NCBI GenBank assembly: GCA_029259595.1
Contig: JAJDEW010000007.1
Coordinates: forward strand, 1 to 64,000
Direction: 5' to 3'
From: Planctomycetota bacterium
GTDB lineage: Bacteria > Planctomycetota > UBA1135 > GCA-002686595
DNA: 64,000 nt
Shown here piece after piece: positions 52,502-60,968 of the stretch. The notes below the pieces were generated by a model, which ran no database searches, was not told where the DNA came from, and was given only the letters and a program-made list of their open reading frames with translations. Position 1 is the stretch's first letter; each line of letters starts with the position of its first letter. Both the position numbers and the translations under genes were made by a program.

Positions 52502-53940
52502 TGGTCGCTCCGAAGTTCAAGCGCGCGGTGCTGAACAAGGCCGCACTGTTCGAGAAGGCTGGCTACGTTCCACACGCCGGACAGCAGGCGATCCACGACG
52601 CTGGCCCGCACGATCTCCCCGGCGGCTACCGCTTCCGAATCACGTCGTGTGGTGTCCGCTTCGGCAAGACCCACGCCGGCGCGTGGGAGATGGTCGCCGC
52701 AGCCCTGGCGCCGAACGAGCACGAGTTCGAGGGCTGGTGCGTGGCCCCGCTTCACTCACTCGCCGACCGTTGCTTCCGGATGGTCTGCTCGATCTTCCAA
52801 GAGCACTTCCCCGAGCACGTAGTCTCCATGAAGGAAGGCGACGGCGAGCTTGCCATCTACAACCTGGCCGGGAAGAAAGCGCGCATCCTCCGCAAGTCCA
52901 CGGAACGCGGCAAGGTCGCACTGACCGGCGCGAGCGTCGATGCGATGGTCATCGACGAGGCGTCGGCTGTCCCGGACGACATCTGGGAATCGTCGCTCTC
53001 AACGCGCTTGCTCGACCGGCTCGGTTGGGTGCTTGCGATCAGCACGCCCCGTGGAACCGTCGGGTGGTGGACGAACCACCTTCGCGTCGGACTGCGAGGT
53101 TCCGACCCTGACGTGTGGGCGATCAAGCTCCCGACGTGGGTCAACCCGCGCGTATCGAAGGCGGAGATTCGCAAGATTCGCGACCGCCTACCCGAGCACA
53201 TCTTCCAGCAGGAGTACGCGGGCGAACTGGTCGCCAGCGCTGGCGCCGTGTTTTACCACGACGCAATCGAGACGTGCTCCAACGTGACGAGGTGGGAGAA
53301 CCCGGTCGCGGGGGAAATCTACGTCGCGGGACTCGACATCGCTATGAGTCACGACTACACGGTGCTCACAGTCGCACGTCAGCAGGACGACGGGCGTGCG
53401 CACGTCGCCTATGTCAAGGCGTGGCGGAAGCTCCCTTGGGAGGAGCAGATCCGCCAGGTTCGTCAGATCGTCGCGCACTACAACGATGCGCAGCTTCGGG
53501 TGGACGAGTCCGGACTCGGCAAGCCAGTCGTGCAGTCGATGAAGTCCAACGGAGACTTCGAGGGCGGCGTGCGCGGCGAGGTCTTCACCCCAAGCTCCAA
53601 GAACGCGATGGTGCGCAACCTCGCGGTGCTCCTCGAACGTGGACGCATTGCACTTCCCGTGCGGGAACTCTGCCCCGACATGACGGACCAACTGGAGAAG
53701 TTCGCATACCTCGACGGTTCCGACGCTCCCGGCGTCAACGGTCTTCGGCGAATGGGTGCCCCGCGCGGTGAACACGACGACTACGTAGCGTCCCTCCTGC
53801 TCCTCGGGATGTTCTTCCGTGGGGGTGGTTACGGATCCGGTTCGCGCGTCACCCGACGCGAGTCAAACGGGTACTCCGAGCGACGCGACTCAGGCCAGCA
53901 CTACGATTCCGGTCAGATCCGGCTTGGGCTGCGGAGGTAG
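52501..53940 (+). CDS. Terminase large subunit (TerL)
   Basis: 479 residues from GTG 52501. The ATPase domain has Walker A GVRFGKT (51-57) and Walker B VIDEAS (Asp152, Glu153), with AISTPRG as coupling motif. The RNase H-like nuclease carries Asp279 (GLDIAMSHDYTVL), Asp335 (RVDESGLG) and a late Asp pair (EHDDYVAS). Both domains are complete and the length is normal, so the gene looks active. It would translocate DNA into capsids. No capsid or portal genes follow, which points to use of another phage's shells. Confidence 0.92.
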   Translation: MVAPKFKRAVLNKAALFEKAGYVPHAGQQAIHDAGPHDLPGGYRFRITSCGVRFGKTHAGAWEMVAAALAPNEHEFEGWCVAPLHSLADRCFRMVCSIFQEHFPEHVVSMKEGDGELAIYNLAGKKARILRKSTERGKVALTGASVDAMVIDEASAVPDDIWESSLSTRLLDRLGWVLAISTPRGTVGWWTNHLRVGLRGSDPDVWAIKLPTWVNPRVSKAEIRKIRDRLPEHIFQQEYAGELVASAGAVFYHDAIETCSNVTRWENPVAGEIYVAGLDIAMSHDYTVLTVARQQDDGRAHVAYVKAWRKLPWEEQIRQVRQIVAHYNDAQLRVDESGLGKPVVQSMKSNGDFEGGVRGEVFTPSSKNAMVRNLAVLLERGRIALPVRELCPDMTDQLEKFAYLDGSDAPGVNGLRRMGAPRGEHDDYVASLLLLGMFFRGGGYGSGSRVTRRESNGYSERRDSGQHYDSGQIRLGLRR

Positions 53941-54231
53941 GTGGTGGAAGACTCTGGCTACTACGTCGCCGTGGGAAAGTCGGTGCTGCTGAGCAAGCAG
54001 GGCAGCGTGTCGCAGCGTCATCTGCTTGAACGTGTGGAGATCCCCGTCGATCTCCTGCCGGACCATGACCGGCTCGCGCAGCTCATCGAGAGCGGCTTCA
54101 TCGTCACGGAGAGACCAGGTCCAGCGAAGAAGACCCCGACCGTTGGGAGGTCGATCGACCAAGGCCGAGCACTCCTCAGCCCGTCAATGGAACGACTCTA
54201 CCGAAGATGGCGAATCGGCTCGGGAGAGTAG
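53941..54231 (+). CDS. Small phage-type hypothetical protein
   Basis: 96 residues from a GTG that follows the TerL stop without a gap. The phrase SVLLSKQGSVSQRHLLERVEIP, then LLPDHDRLAQLIESGFIV, resembles small proteins found in phage head modules that describe a value for each end of a sequence, but the match is loose. It ends the plus-strand packaging block. Confidence 0.5.
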   Translation: MVEDSGYYVAVGKSVLLSKQGSVSQRHLLERVEIPVDLLPDHDRLAQLIESGFIVTERPGPAKKTPTVGRSIDQGRALLSPSMERLYRRWRIGSGE

Positions 54232-54250
54232 GAGGCGTGCGAGGGCAAGG

Positions 54251-55111
54251 TCAGTCGCCTTCCTCCGCTTCTACCTCACTCGCGTCGGAGTCGGCCTCGC
54301 TCTTCTCAGCGGCCGTGAACTGGAGACCGAGGGCAATCACGTTCGTTCCGCCGCACTCGTCGCAGGTCCAATGCGCACCTGCCGTGATCTCATCCCGCCA
54401 TGTGAACACCGGGGTGGCACATGACGTGTCCCCGCACCGCAACTCGCCTTGCTGCGGGCGCCACTCCACCTTGTTGCCCTCCAGTTGAACGATGGTGTAG
54501 GGGGCTTCACACTTCGGACAGGCCGCATCAACATCGTCTTCGCCCGGCGGCATCCGGCGCACGATCTGCTCTCCACACCGCTCGCATGGGAGAGTCGCCG
54601 AGTTGCGGATATTGATGTTGAAGACTGGAGAAGCAAGGGCTTCGCCAATGATGTCGGCGATCTGCCGGCATCGTTCCCTGACTCGGTCGGGAGGTGTCGT
54701 GTCTCCGGACTCCGCCTGCTTGACCGTCGGCGCGTGCAAGTAGGAGCCGAGCTTGTCGTAGTATTTCTTGATCTCTTTGTTCGAGACCACACGGTCAGTG
54801 CCCATTGACTTGAACGGCTCCGCCCGTACGCCTGGACTGGATTCCCGAGCCACGGCAAGAGAAGAGGTCTTGTCCGCCTTGGGATCGAGTTCGAGGAGAA
54901 CCTCCATGATCTTGCGGGGCTGCCATACGTTGAGCTTGTCGGCCGGAAGCTCGGATCGGTAGCTCAGCACCCTCTCGTAGGCGAGGCTCTCCATTGCAAT
55001 CCGCAGTTCCAACGCCGCGTACTTCAGGCGTTCATCGTCACCCGAAGCCATCTCCGCGTCGGCGCGCTGGTGAGCTTGGCGCGCATGATGTCGGTAGTTG
55101 ATCTTCGCCAT
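54251..55111 (-). CDS. Hypothetical protein with zinc ribbons and HEPN-like N terminus
   Basis: 286 residues. The N-terminal 150 residues are helical (LKYAALELRIAMESLAYERVL, KYYDKLGSYLHAP), as in HEPN-type proteins though without a clear RX4-6H. The C-terminal half has three CxxC pairs (CERCGE, CPKCEA, CDECGG) plus CGDTSC, so two zinc ribbons are likely, followed by an acidic tail. Convergent with the packaging block. Possibly a nucleic-acid-binding defence or regulatory protein. Confidence 0.5.
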   Translation of the reverse strand: MAKINYRHHARQAHQRADAEMASGDDERLKYAALELRIAMESLAYERVLSYRSELPADKLNVWQPRKIMEVLLELDPKADKTSSLAVARESSPGVRAEPFKSMGTDRVVSNKEIKKYYDKLGSYLHAPTVKQAESGDTTPPDRVRERCRQIADIIGEALASPVFNINIRNSATLPCERCGEQIVRRMPPGEDDVDAACPKCEAPYTIVQLEGNKVEWRPQQGELRCGDTSCATPVFTWRDEITAGAHWTCDECGGTNVIALGLQFTAAEKSEADSDASEVEAEEGD

Positions 55112-55134
55112 CGTTCGTTCAGGGCTGTGCGTTC

Positions 55135-55548
55135 CTACTCGGTATCGGGCAATCGAAAGATGTCGATCGGTTCTACGTCAGGCGGGATGTCGTACTGAGG
55201 GCTCAGGTCGTCGTTGATGCACCGATGCATGAGCGCATCCTTCTTGTTCTTCCGGACCGTGACGTTGTGATTGGCAGTTTCAAGGTCATTCGCGAAGTAG
55301 ACCCATACAGTTTCGAGGTCGGCAACGCCAGCGAGCTGGGCAAGTACCGTTTCGCGGTGGGGGCGTTTGCACAGTTCGACCTCTTCGACGACACAATCCG
55401 TTCCAGTCGCAAGTGCATCGCGGATTCGGGGGTAGTCGCCTCCCCCATATGGGCCGTCGAAATACTCGTGCCGCTCAATGAGGATCTCCTCCGCGTAGTG
55501 GGTCTTGCCTGACCCGCAGAGCCCAACTAGAAAGGTCACTGTCGGCAT
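55135..55548 (-). CDS. P-loop nucleotide kinase-like protein
   Basis: 137 residues. It begins with beta strand and P-loop GLCGSGKTHYAEEIL (Walker A GxxGSGKT near residues 9-16), and TDCVVEEVELC fits the position of the Walker B strand. The fold reads as a small zeta-toxin/polynucleotide-kinase-type AAA kinase without a large lid. Its start is 34 bp from the next gene (AbiU2-like), so both may be expressed together. The substrate is unknown. Confidence 0.65.
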   Translation of the reverse strand: MPTVTFLVGLCGSGKTHYAEEILIERHEYFDGPYGGGDYPRIRDALATGTDCVVEEVELCKRPHRETVLAQLAGVADLETVWVYFANDLETANHNVTVRKNKKDALMHRCINDDLSPQYDIPPDVEPIDIFRLPDTE

Positions 55549-55581
55549 GTGGTTTCTCCATCGCTCTCGTTCTGCTCGATC

Positions 55582-56217
55582 TCAAACTCGGCCGCGTTCA
55601 GAGGCACTCTTGATCGCCGTGAGGACGAATGACACGTCGTCGTCCTCGAATGTCTGCATCCCGTGGTTGGTCCCGTAGACGAACGTCGAGTACCTGTTGA
55701 TCGTTGACTCGGCTCGTGCGATGAGCTTCTCGAAATCCGCGAAAGTGAGGGGGAACGACTCGAAGACGGACTTCCCATCGTCTGTCCAGCCCCGGCTAAC
55801 GTGAGCAATCGCGTTGTTTCGCTGAACGATGAGAGCATTGACCAGTGGATCCTTCGCGGAAACGAGACCGAGGTCGCGCTCCGCATTGGAATCCGAGACA
55901 GGCGTGCTGTTGTGGTGCGCTGCACGCTCTTCGGCATCGTCAATCGTCGGGAGGACGGTCTCCCTGAAGTTCTCGATCCAGTTGCGAAGGCCGAGGGAGC
56001 GCCGTTCTTGATCGTAGATCCTGCACAGCGCGATTCGGCAGGCTTCAAGGTGAGCGTTCAGGGTGAGGCTCCAGAAATGCCGCGATTGATTCAGCGCACG
56101 TCCGTACTCCTTGGCCGACTGCCGAAGCGTTCGGTACAGCTCGTAGTGCATGGTCGCAGCGCGGACCTCATCTACGAGCCGTTGCGTGAGCGTCTTGAAG
56201 GATTCGTGGTCACTCAT
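55582..56217 (-). CDS. AbiU2-like HEPN protein
   Basis: 211 residues, helical throughout. The motif QRNNAIAHVS (Arg133, His139, RX5H) with the surrounding pattern (TLNAHLEACRIALCRIYDQ, LRNWIENF) matches the AbiU2 type of HEPN domain, named from a lactococcal abortive-infection system. It should be an RNase-type effector or a regulator of phage defence. It ends the cargo block, next to the integrase gene (2 bp apart). Confidence 0.6.
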   Translation of the reverse strand: MSDHESFKTLTQRLVDEVRAATMHYELYRTLRQSAKEYGRALNQSRHFWSLTLNAHLEACRIALCRIYDQERRSLGLRNWIENFRETVLPTIDDAEERAAHHNSTPVSDSNAERDLGLVSAKDPLVNALIVQRNNAIAHVSRGWTDDGKSVFESFPLTFADFEKLIARAESTINRYSTFVYGTNHGMQTFEDDDVSFVLTAIKSASERGRV

Positions 56218-56219
56218 GG

Positions 56220-57548
56220 TTATCCGAGCTTCCGGAGCTTGTCAGTGATTGCCTGCTCGTCGGGGTCAACGTAGATCCGGGTCGTGCGAAGCGACGAGTG
56301 GTCGAGAGCTTGACGGGCCGTTTCCGGATCCGTCTCGCGAGCGATCCGTGTCGCGGCCGAGTGTCGGAGCTGGTTCGGCGACCAGCTCGGGACGGCGTCC
56401 TCATGCTCGTCGAACGCACGCTCGGCCGCATCGACAACGGGCGCGGCATCGAAGCCGCACCGCGCGGCTTGCTTCTCGATGGCGTGCGCGACGCGCTTCA
56501 GGTCGAGGTTGGCCACGATGCGCCGCACTGCCTTCGACAGGCGTTCGTGTGCTTGGATCGGCACCATCGGGAGGATGGTCTCCAGGATCGCCTCCTGCCG
56601 GCTCGGAGCGTTCGCTGCCGCGACCGCACGTCGGACGGCTTGGGCGTAGGTCGTCGTCGTGTAGCAGGCGTTCCGCGCCTTGTGCCCCTCCGGTGCGAAC
56701 AGGAACCGCGTCGGGTCGTCGACGTTCTCCAGGTAGGGTCCGAGGATCGCCTGGCTACGGGCGAAGAGGCGCACCGTACGCGACTTGCCCCGGTGCTTGT
56801 TCTTGTGCTGGGCTGGCCGGTAGAACCAGACCTCAGGGTCGGTCCGGTCGATGTCGCAGGCCCGCATCTGCACGACCTCTCCCGGACGCATGGCCGTCTC
56901 CCATTGGAGCAGAACCATTGCCGCGACATGGTCGGCCAGGTGTTCGAGCGTCGCGCGGACGTGCTGCCACTCCACGGACTCCACTTCCTCGGTCTCCTGC
57001 GCCTCCGACCGGCCCGCCTTCAACGGTGCGAGCGTCGTCAGGTTGTGGAACATCCCCTTGGGCACCATCTCTTTCGACTCCGCCCAGCGGAAGCACCGGC
57101 GGATGATCCCGACCCGCTGGTTGACGACCTTGCGCGACAGGCCGGATTCGACCATCCGGTTGCGGACGACCTCCAAGTTGGACGGACCGAAGTCTCGCGC
57201 CGGCGTGTCCCCGTAGAGGTCGCGGAGCGGGCGCAGGGCGTACCGGATGTTCCGCTCGGCCTCGCCAGTCGGAGTCCCGTCCTGGCGCCGGTAGTACGTC
57301 TCCGCGTGCTTCCAGTAGGCGAGGATCATGACCACGACGGCCGGTCCGGAATCTTCTTCCGGATGAGGCACGGCTTGTCGGCCGTTCGCCAGGTACTCGG
57401 CGATGGCGCGCTCGTACTGAGCCTTGCTCTCAGGCGTCCCGTGCTTGCCCAAGTAGACGCGCTTCCCGGCGATGATGACGAACGCGCGACCGCTCGCCTT
57501 GTGGTGCAGGTAACCGGGGACCTTCGGTCCCTTCTTCTTCCGAGCCAT
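56220..57548 (-). CDS. int: Tyrosine integrase of the element
   Basis: 442 residues from ATG 57548. A basic N terminus (MARKKKGPKVPGYLHHKASGR) looks like an arm-binding domain, then a core-binding domain (about 105-180) and the catalytic domain: Arg in ETAMRPGEVV, His-for-Asn change in box II (SPNQLRHSAAT instead of HxLRH), His in LDHSSLRTT, Tyr in RIYVDPD. The Asn variant is common in planctomycete integrases. Lying beside attR, with the arm-type repeats in its promoter, it is the enzyme that inserted the element. Confidence 0.9.
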   Translation of the reverse strand: MARKKKGPKVPGYLHHKASGRAFVIIAGKRVYLGKHGTPESKAQYERAIAEYLANGRQAVPHPEEDSGPAVVVMILAYWKHAETYYRRQDGTPTGEAERNIRYALRPLRDLYGDTPARDFGPSNLEVVRNRMVESGLSRKVVNQRVGIIRRCFRWAESKEMVPKGMFHNLTTLAPLKAGRSEAQETEEVESVEWQHVRATLEHLADHVAAMVLLQWETAMRPGEVVQMRACDIDRTDPEVWFYRPAQHKNKHRGKSRTVRLFARSQAILGPYLENVDDPTRFLFAPEGHKARNACYTTTTYAQAVRRAVAAANAPSRQEAILETILPMVPIQAHERLSKAVRRIVANLDLKRVAHAIEKQAARCGFDAAPVVDAAERAFDEHEDAVPSWSPNQLRHSAATRIARETDPETARQALDHSSLRTTRIYVDPDEQAITDKLRKLG

Positions 57549-57575
57549 GTCGGCTCCTATCGGCATTCGGGGTAC

Positions 57576-57601
57576 AGAAAGTGGTCACTGACCACTTTTC
57601 T
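57576..57601. repeat. Right-end integrase arm-type repeats
   Basis: AGAAAGTGGTCA at 57576-57587 is followed by its near-exact inverted copy TGACCACTTTTCT at 57589-57601, just upstream of the integrase start. The same 12-mer occurs twice at the left end, so this site may serve both recombination and autoregulation of int. Confidence 0.65.
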
Positions 57602-57668
57602 GCACTCCTCGACCGGGCCGACTCGGCAACGCGCGCGAGCCTAAACGCCGATAGCTACGGGAGTTGAG

Positions 57669-57744
<76 letters not shown>

Positions 57745-58054
57745 TTGGAGGGCGACGGCGGAGCATAGCAAGGGTTGAAGGCGATGCAAGCAGCGCGGGC
57801 ATCCGAACACGGGAGACATCCGAGATCGACTTGCGACCACTCGTTTCGGTCCAGAGACGGGTCAATGTCGGCACCGCTGGAGACGGTCACAGTGCGGGTC
57901 GCGTCGGTCGCCCCGCCGCTTCGTCGCCGGCGCTCGCGACTCGGCGGCATGGACAAGTCCGAGGAGCCGTGCTGATCGTCGAAGGCCCGAAGGCCGGTGT
58001 GCGGGGCCCGGACAACGACTCCCAGGCGGATGTACTCGCGGGCTTGGACCGTGA
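57745..58054. other. Region homologous to the element's left end
   Basis: Collinear with 38029-38205: CCGAACACGG (57803; 38084), GACCACTCGTTTCGGT (57835; 38116), CCGCTGGAGA (57874; 38167) and AGTGCGGGTCGCG (57891; 38184). The arm repeats here are degenerate (CCAGAGACGGGTCA). No gene. Confidence 0.7.
57762..57789 (-). promoter_or_regulatory. Promoter of right tRNA-Gly copy
   Basis: TTGCAT (57784-57789) and TATGCT (57762-57767) on the minus strand, 16 bp apart, 18 bp ahead of the mature 5' end; a good sigma-70-type promoter in the chromosomal flank. Confidence 0.6.
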
Positions 58055-59302
58055 CTACAGTTCGAGGCGCTCGCGTTGGCTCGACATGAGTCCCGAGCGG
58101 TGCGTCAGCAGGAGAGCCAGCACGGCTGCGATCGCCGTGGTTGGCACGAGCGTGAGCCCGACCATCTTCGACACGACGAGCGTCGATCCGAGCGGAGTCT
58201 TCGTCACGCCGGTATTGACAGCCGCCATGAGCGCGCAAGTGATGACCGCCTCGTTCGTCGTCGGTAGGAGCGCGTGGAACGAGTGCCCTAGCGCAGCGCC
58301 GATGAAGAAGAGCGGGATGATGAACCCCCCGCGCCATCCACTTGCAACGGTCGCCGTCGTGCCCGCGAACTTCGCCAAGGCTACAAGCGCGAAGAACGAG
58401 GCCGGAGCCGCAGCCGTCGAGAGCAGCGGATTGATCTGGTGCTTGCCGTAGGTCAGCGCGTACGGCGAGAGCAAAGCGAGGGAGCCGAGGATGAGACCAC
58501 CAAGAGCGGGGCGCCACAATTCGGGGACCGGAGCAATCGCCCGTCGGCCCAACTCCACAGCGTTCGTGAAGGCGAGCGCGACCACACCGCCGACCACCCC
58601 CGCACCCATGGCCCAAAGGAGGTCGTGCGGCACCGGCTCCGCTTCGATGGTGAAGTGCCAGACAGACGTCAATCCCAGACCCGATGCCGCGACGTACACG
58701 CCATAGCCGATGAGGGACGATACGACGGCGGGAAGGAGCGCCTCGTGGTACTGCAAGCCCCTCCGGTGCAGGATCTCCAGAGCGAAGAGTGCAGCTCCGA
58801 TCGGAGCGCCGAAGAGGACTGTGAATGCGGCTGCCATTCCCGCGATGGTGAGCATGCGCTGGTCGACGCTCGACACTCGCAGGCGTTCGGCAAGCCACTG
58901 CGCCGTCGACCCCGTCGTTTGAACGAGCGGCGCCTCCGGCCCAGCCCCACCCCCCGAGGCGATGCAGAGGAGCGAAATCGGAAGGAGGGAGCGGAGCTGT
59001 CGTACGTCGGCTTTGCCGTTCTCCAGGACATGCACGTTGTCCATGAGCAACTCGATGTCGCCTGGGGAGCCGAGCATCCGCACGAGCCGCCCGATGAGCA
59101 CGCCGATGCCCGCCATGACGAGCAAGTGAAGCCATGGCCCCCGAGCGTGCGGCCCGAGCACATGCTCGCAGCCGTGGAGGACGGCGAGGTAGATGAACCC
59201 CAGGAGGCCTCCTCCCGCGCCGACGACGGCAGACCACGCCAGCACTGTGCGCAGCCTTGCGGGCGGTCGCAAGTCCGGCTCAGTGCGCACCTCGTTGACC
59301 AT
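58055..59302 (-). CDS. ClC-family chloride channel/transporter
   Basis: 415 residues with about ten to twelve membrane segments. The three anion-site motifs are recognisable: GGGAGPEAPLVQ (with the gating Glu), GAPIGAALFALEI, and GWRGGFIIPLFFIGA. No CBS domains follow, as usual for short bacterial ClC proteins. It should exchange or conduct chloride (or fluoride) across the inner membrane. It is the first intact gene right of attR and is chromosomal, or cargo of an older neighbouring element. Confidence 0.9.
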   Translation of the reverse strand: MVNEVRTEPDLRPPARLRTVLAWSAVVGAGGGLLGFIYLAVLHGCEHVLGPHARGPWLHLLVMAGIGVLIGRLVRMLGSPGDIELLMDNVHVLENGKADVRQLRSLLPISLLCIASGGGAGPEAPLVQTTGSTAQWLAERLRVSSVDQRMLTIAGMAAAFTVLFGAPIGAALFALEILHRRGLQYHEALLPAVVSSLIGYGVYVAASGLGLTSVWHFTIEAEPVPHDLLWAMGAGVVGGVVALAFTNAVELGRRAIAPVPELWRPALGGLILGSLALLSPYALTYGKHQINPLLSTAAAPASFFALVALAKFAGTTATVASGWRGGFIIPLFFIGAALGHSFHALLPTTNEAVITCALMAAVNTGVTKTPLGSTLVVSKMVGLTLVPTTAIAAVLALLLTHRSGLMSSQRERLEL

Positions 59303-59942
59303 TGCCTGTCTGTTGTCGCGCCGTTCGCCTTGGACGCGCGCGCGACCTTAGTCCCTCGTTGCTCCAGCGTCTAGACGGATGGGTGGGCCGGACTTCCCGA
59401 AGGCGCGGATTCCTGGCCAGCGCTTGATGTCGGGAAGCCCGCCGAGTCGCGCGAAGCACAGCACGGGTCGGTGTCGCGAGCGTCCCGTCGCGCCAGGGCG
59501 GACTCGTCCGGCGCTCTTCGAGAAGCGGTTGCGAGGGAGCCGATTTCCTGCGGTGGTCGTTCACGTCCAAGTACGTTTGCCACGTTCCTGCGTCGTCGAG
59601 GATCGAGGACACCGATGGCGAAGTTTCGTGGGCTACCGATCGAGGGGAGTGACACGTTCGCTCGTTCGATGTCTCGCGCGTCAAGTTGCGGCTGTTCGAG
59701 CCACGCAGGGGTCGTGCGGAACGATTCCTCGAGAGTGACGGCGGTGTCACTCCAAAGACAACAGCGGAGGAGCGTGAGACGTATCGAGAAGGAGTCCGGT
59801 CCGACGGCGCGGCGCCTTCAGTTCCGCATCCGAGCCCGACGATAGGCACTCGGTTGCGAGCCTTGAACCCAAGCTAGCGCGAGCGCTTGTCGGCCGTGCA
59901 CGCCGGGGTTGACCCTTTCGAGTCCTTGCCATCGAACGATCC
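59303..59942. other. Gene-free region of 640 bp
   Basis: Lies between the ClC gene (leftward) and the cytochrome c peroxidase gene (rightward). Open frames exist on both strands but lack domain signal and consistent composition. It may be a decayed gene or old element DNA; nothing definite is seen. Confidence 0.4.
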
Positions 59943-60965
59943 ATGAGGCCCTCCCTTGTTCTCCCTTTCGCCGGAATCTCGATCATCGCACTCGTTGGCG
60001 TGATCGCTCGGCAAGGAGCTTCGTCGGTCGCCCCAGCGATGTCGACGAGCTCCGATCCCGAAGCGTCGATCTCGCCAACCGAACTCAGCGCGACCGCGAT
60101 CCGACCGATCCCCGCTCCGGAGAACCTCGACGAACGAGTCGTCGAGCTGGGACGGAGGCTCTTCCACGAGGCGCGGCTCTCCCGGGACGGGACGATCTCA
60201 TGCGCGTCGTGTCACGACCTCGCGCAAGGCGGCGACGATGGGCGGCGGGTCTCGATCGGCGTGGGTGGGGCCAAGGGGGAGCGCAATGCGCCGACCGTGC
60301 TGAACTCGTCCCTGAACTTCCGGCAGTTCTGGGACGGTCGGGCCGTCACCCTGGAGGAGCAGGCCGGCGGGCCCCTGATTCACCCCGACGAGATGGGTTC
60401 GACCTGGTCGGACGTCATCGCCACGCTCCAGAGCGACACCTCCTACGTCGCGGAGTTTCGAGAACTCTGGCCGGACGGAGTGACGCAGGCGAACGTGCGC
60501 CTCGCGATCGCGACGTTCGAGCGCAGTCTCCTCACGCCGGGAGGGCGCTTCGATCGCTTTCTGGGCGGTGAGAAGGACGCGCTGACTCCCGTGGAGAAAG
60601 AGGGCTACGAGCTCTTCCTGGAGGTCGGCTGCATCACCTGCCACCAGGGCGTCAACGTCGGAGGCAACCTCCATCAGCGCTTCGGGCAGGCCTCGAACTT
60701 CTTCGTGGATCGGGGCGGTGCGACCGTGAGCGATCTCGGACGGTACAACGTGACCAACGAGTCCACGGACGCCTTCAAGTTCAAGGTGCCGACCCTGCGG
60801 AACGTGGCTCGGACCGCGCCCTATTTCCACGATGGCTCGGTTCCGACGCTCGAGCAGGCGGTGCGGATCATGGCCAAATACCAGCTGGGCGATGATCTCG
60901 AGGAAAGCGAGATCGAGAAGATCGCAGCCTTTCTGCGCACGCTGGATGGACCGAATCAGGACTGA
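59943..60965 (+). CDS. Diheme cytochrome c peroxidase (MauG/CcpA family)
   Basis: 340 residues with a signal/anchor helix (PFAGISIIALVGVIA). Two CxxCH heme sites, CASCH (87-91) and CITCH (230-234), stand in family context (ISCASCHDLAQGG, APTVLNSSLNFRQFWDGRA, FKVPTLRNVARTAPYFHDGSV). The enzyme reduces hydrogen peroxide in the periplasm with electrons from small cytochromes. Its stop is 3 bp before the sensor kinase gene, so both form one transcript. Confidence 0.93.
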   Translation: MRPSLVLPFAGISIIALVGVIARQGASSVAPAMSTSSDPEASISPTELSATAIRPIPAPENLDERVVELGRRLFHEARLSRDGTISCASCHDLAQGGDDGRRVSIGVGGAKGERNAPTVLNSSLNFRQFWDGRAVTLEEQAGGPLIHPDEMGSTWSDVIATLQSDTSYVAEFRELWPDGVTQANVRLAIATFERSLLTPGGRFDRFLGGEKDALTPVEKEGYELFLEVGCITCHQGVNVGGNLHQRFGQASNFFVDRGGATVSDLGRYNVTNESTDAFKFKVPTLRNVARTAPYFHDGSVPTLEQAVRIMAKYQLGDDLEESEIEKIAAFLRTLDGPNQD

Positions 60966-60968
60966 CGA

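Noticed and set aside
59280-59849. Open frames on both strands between the ClC and peroxidase genes
   Set aside because: None shows a domain, signal peptide or sensible composition. Listed as a gene-free region.
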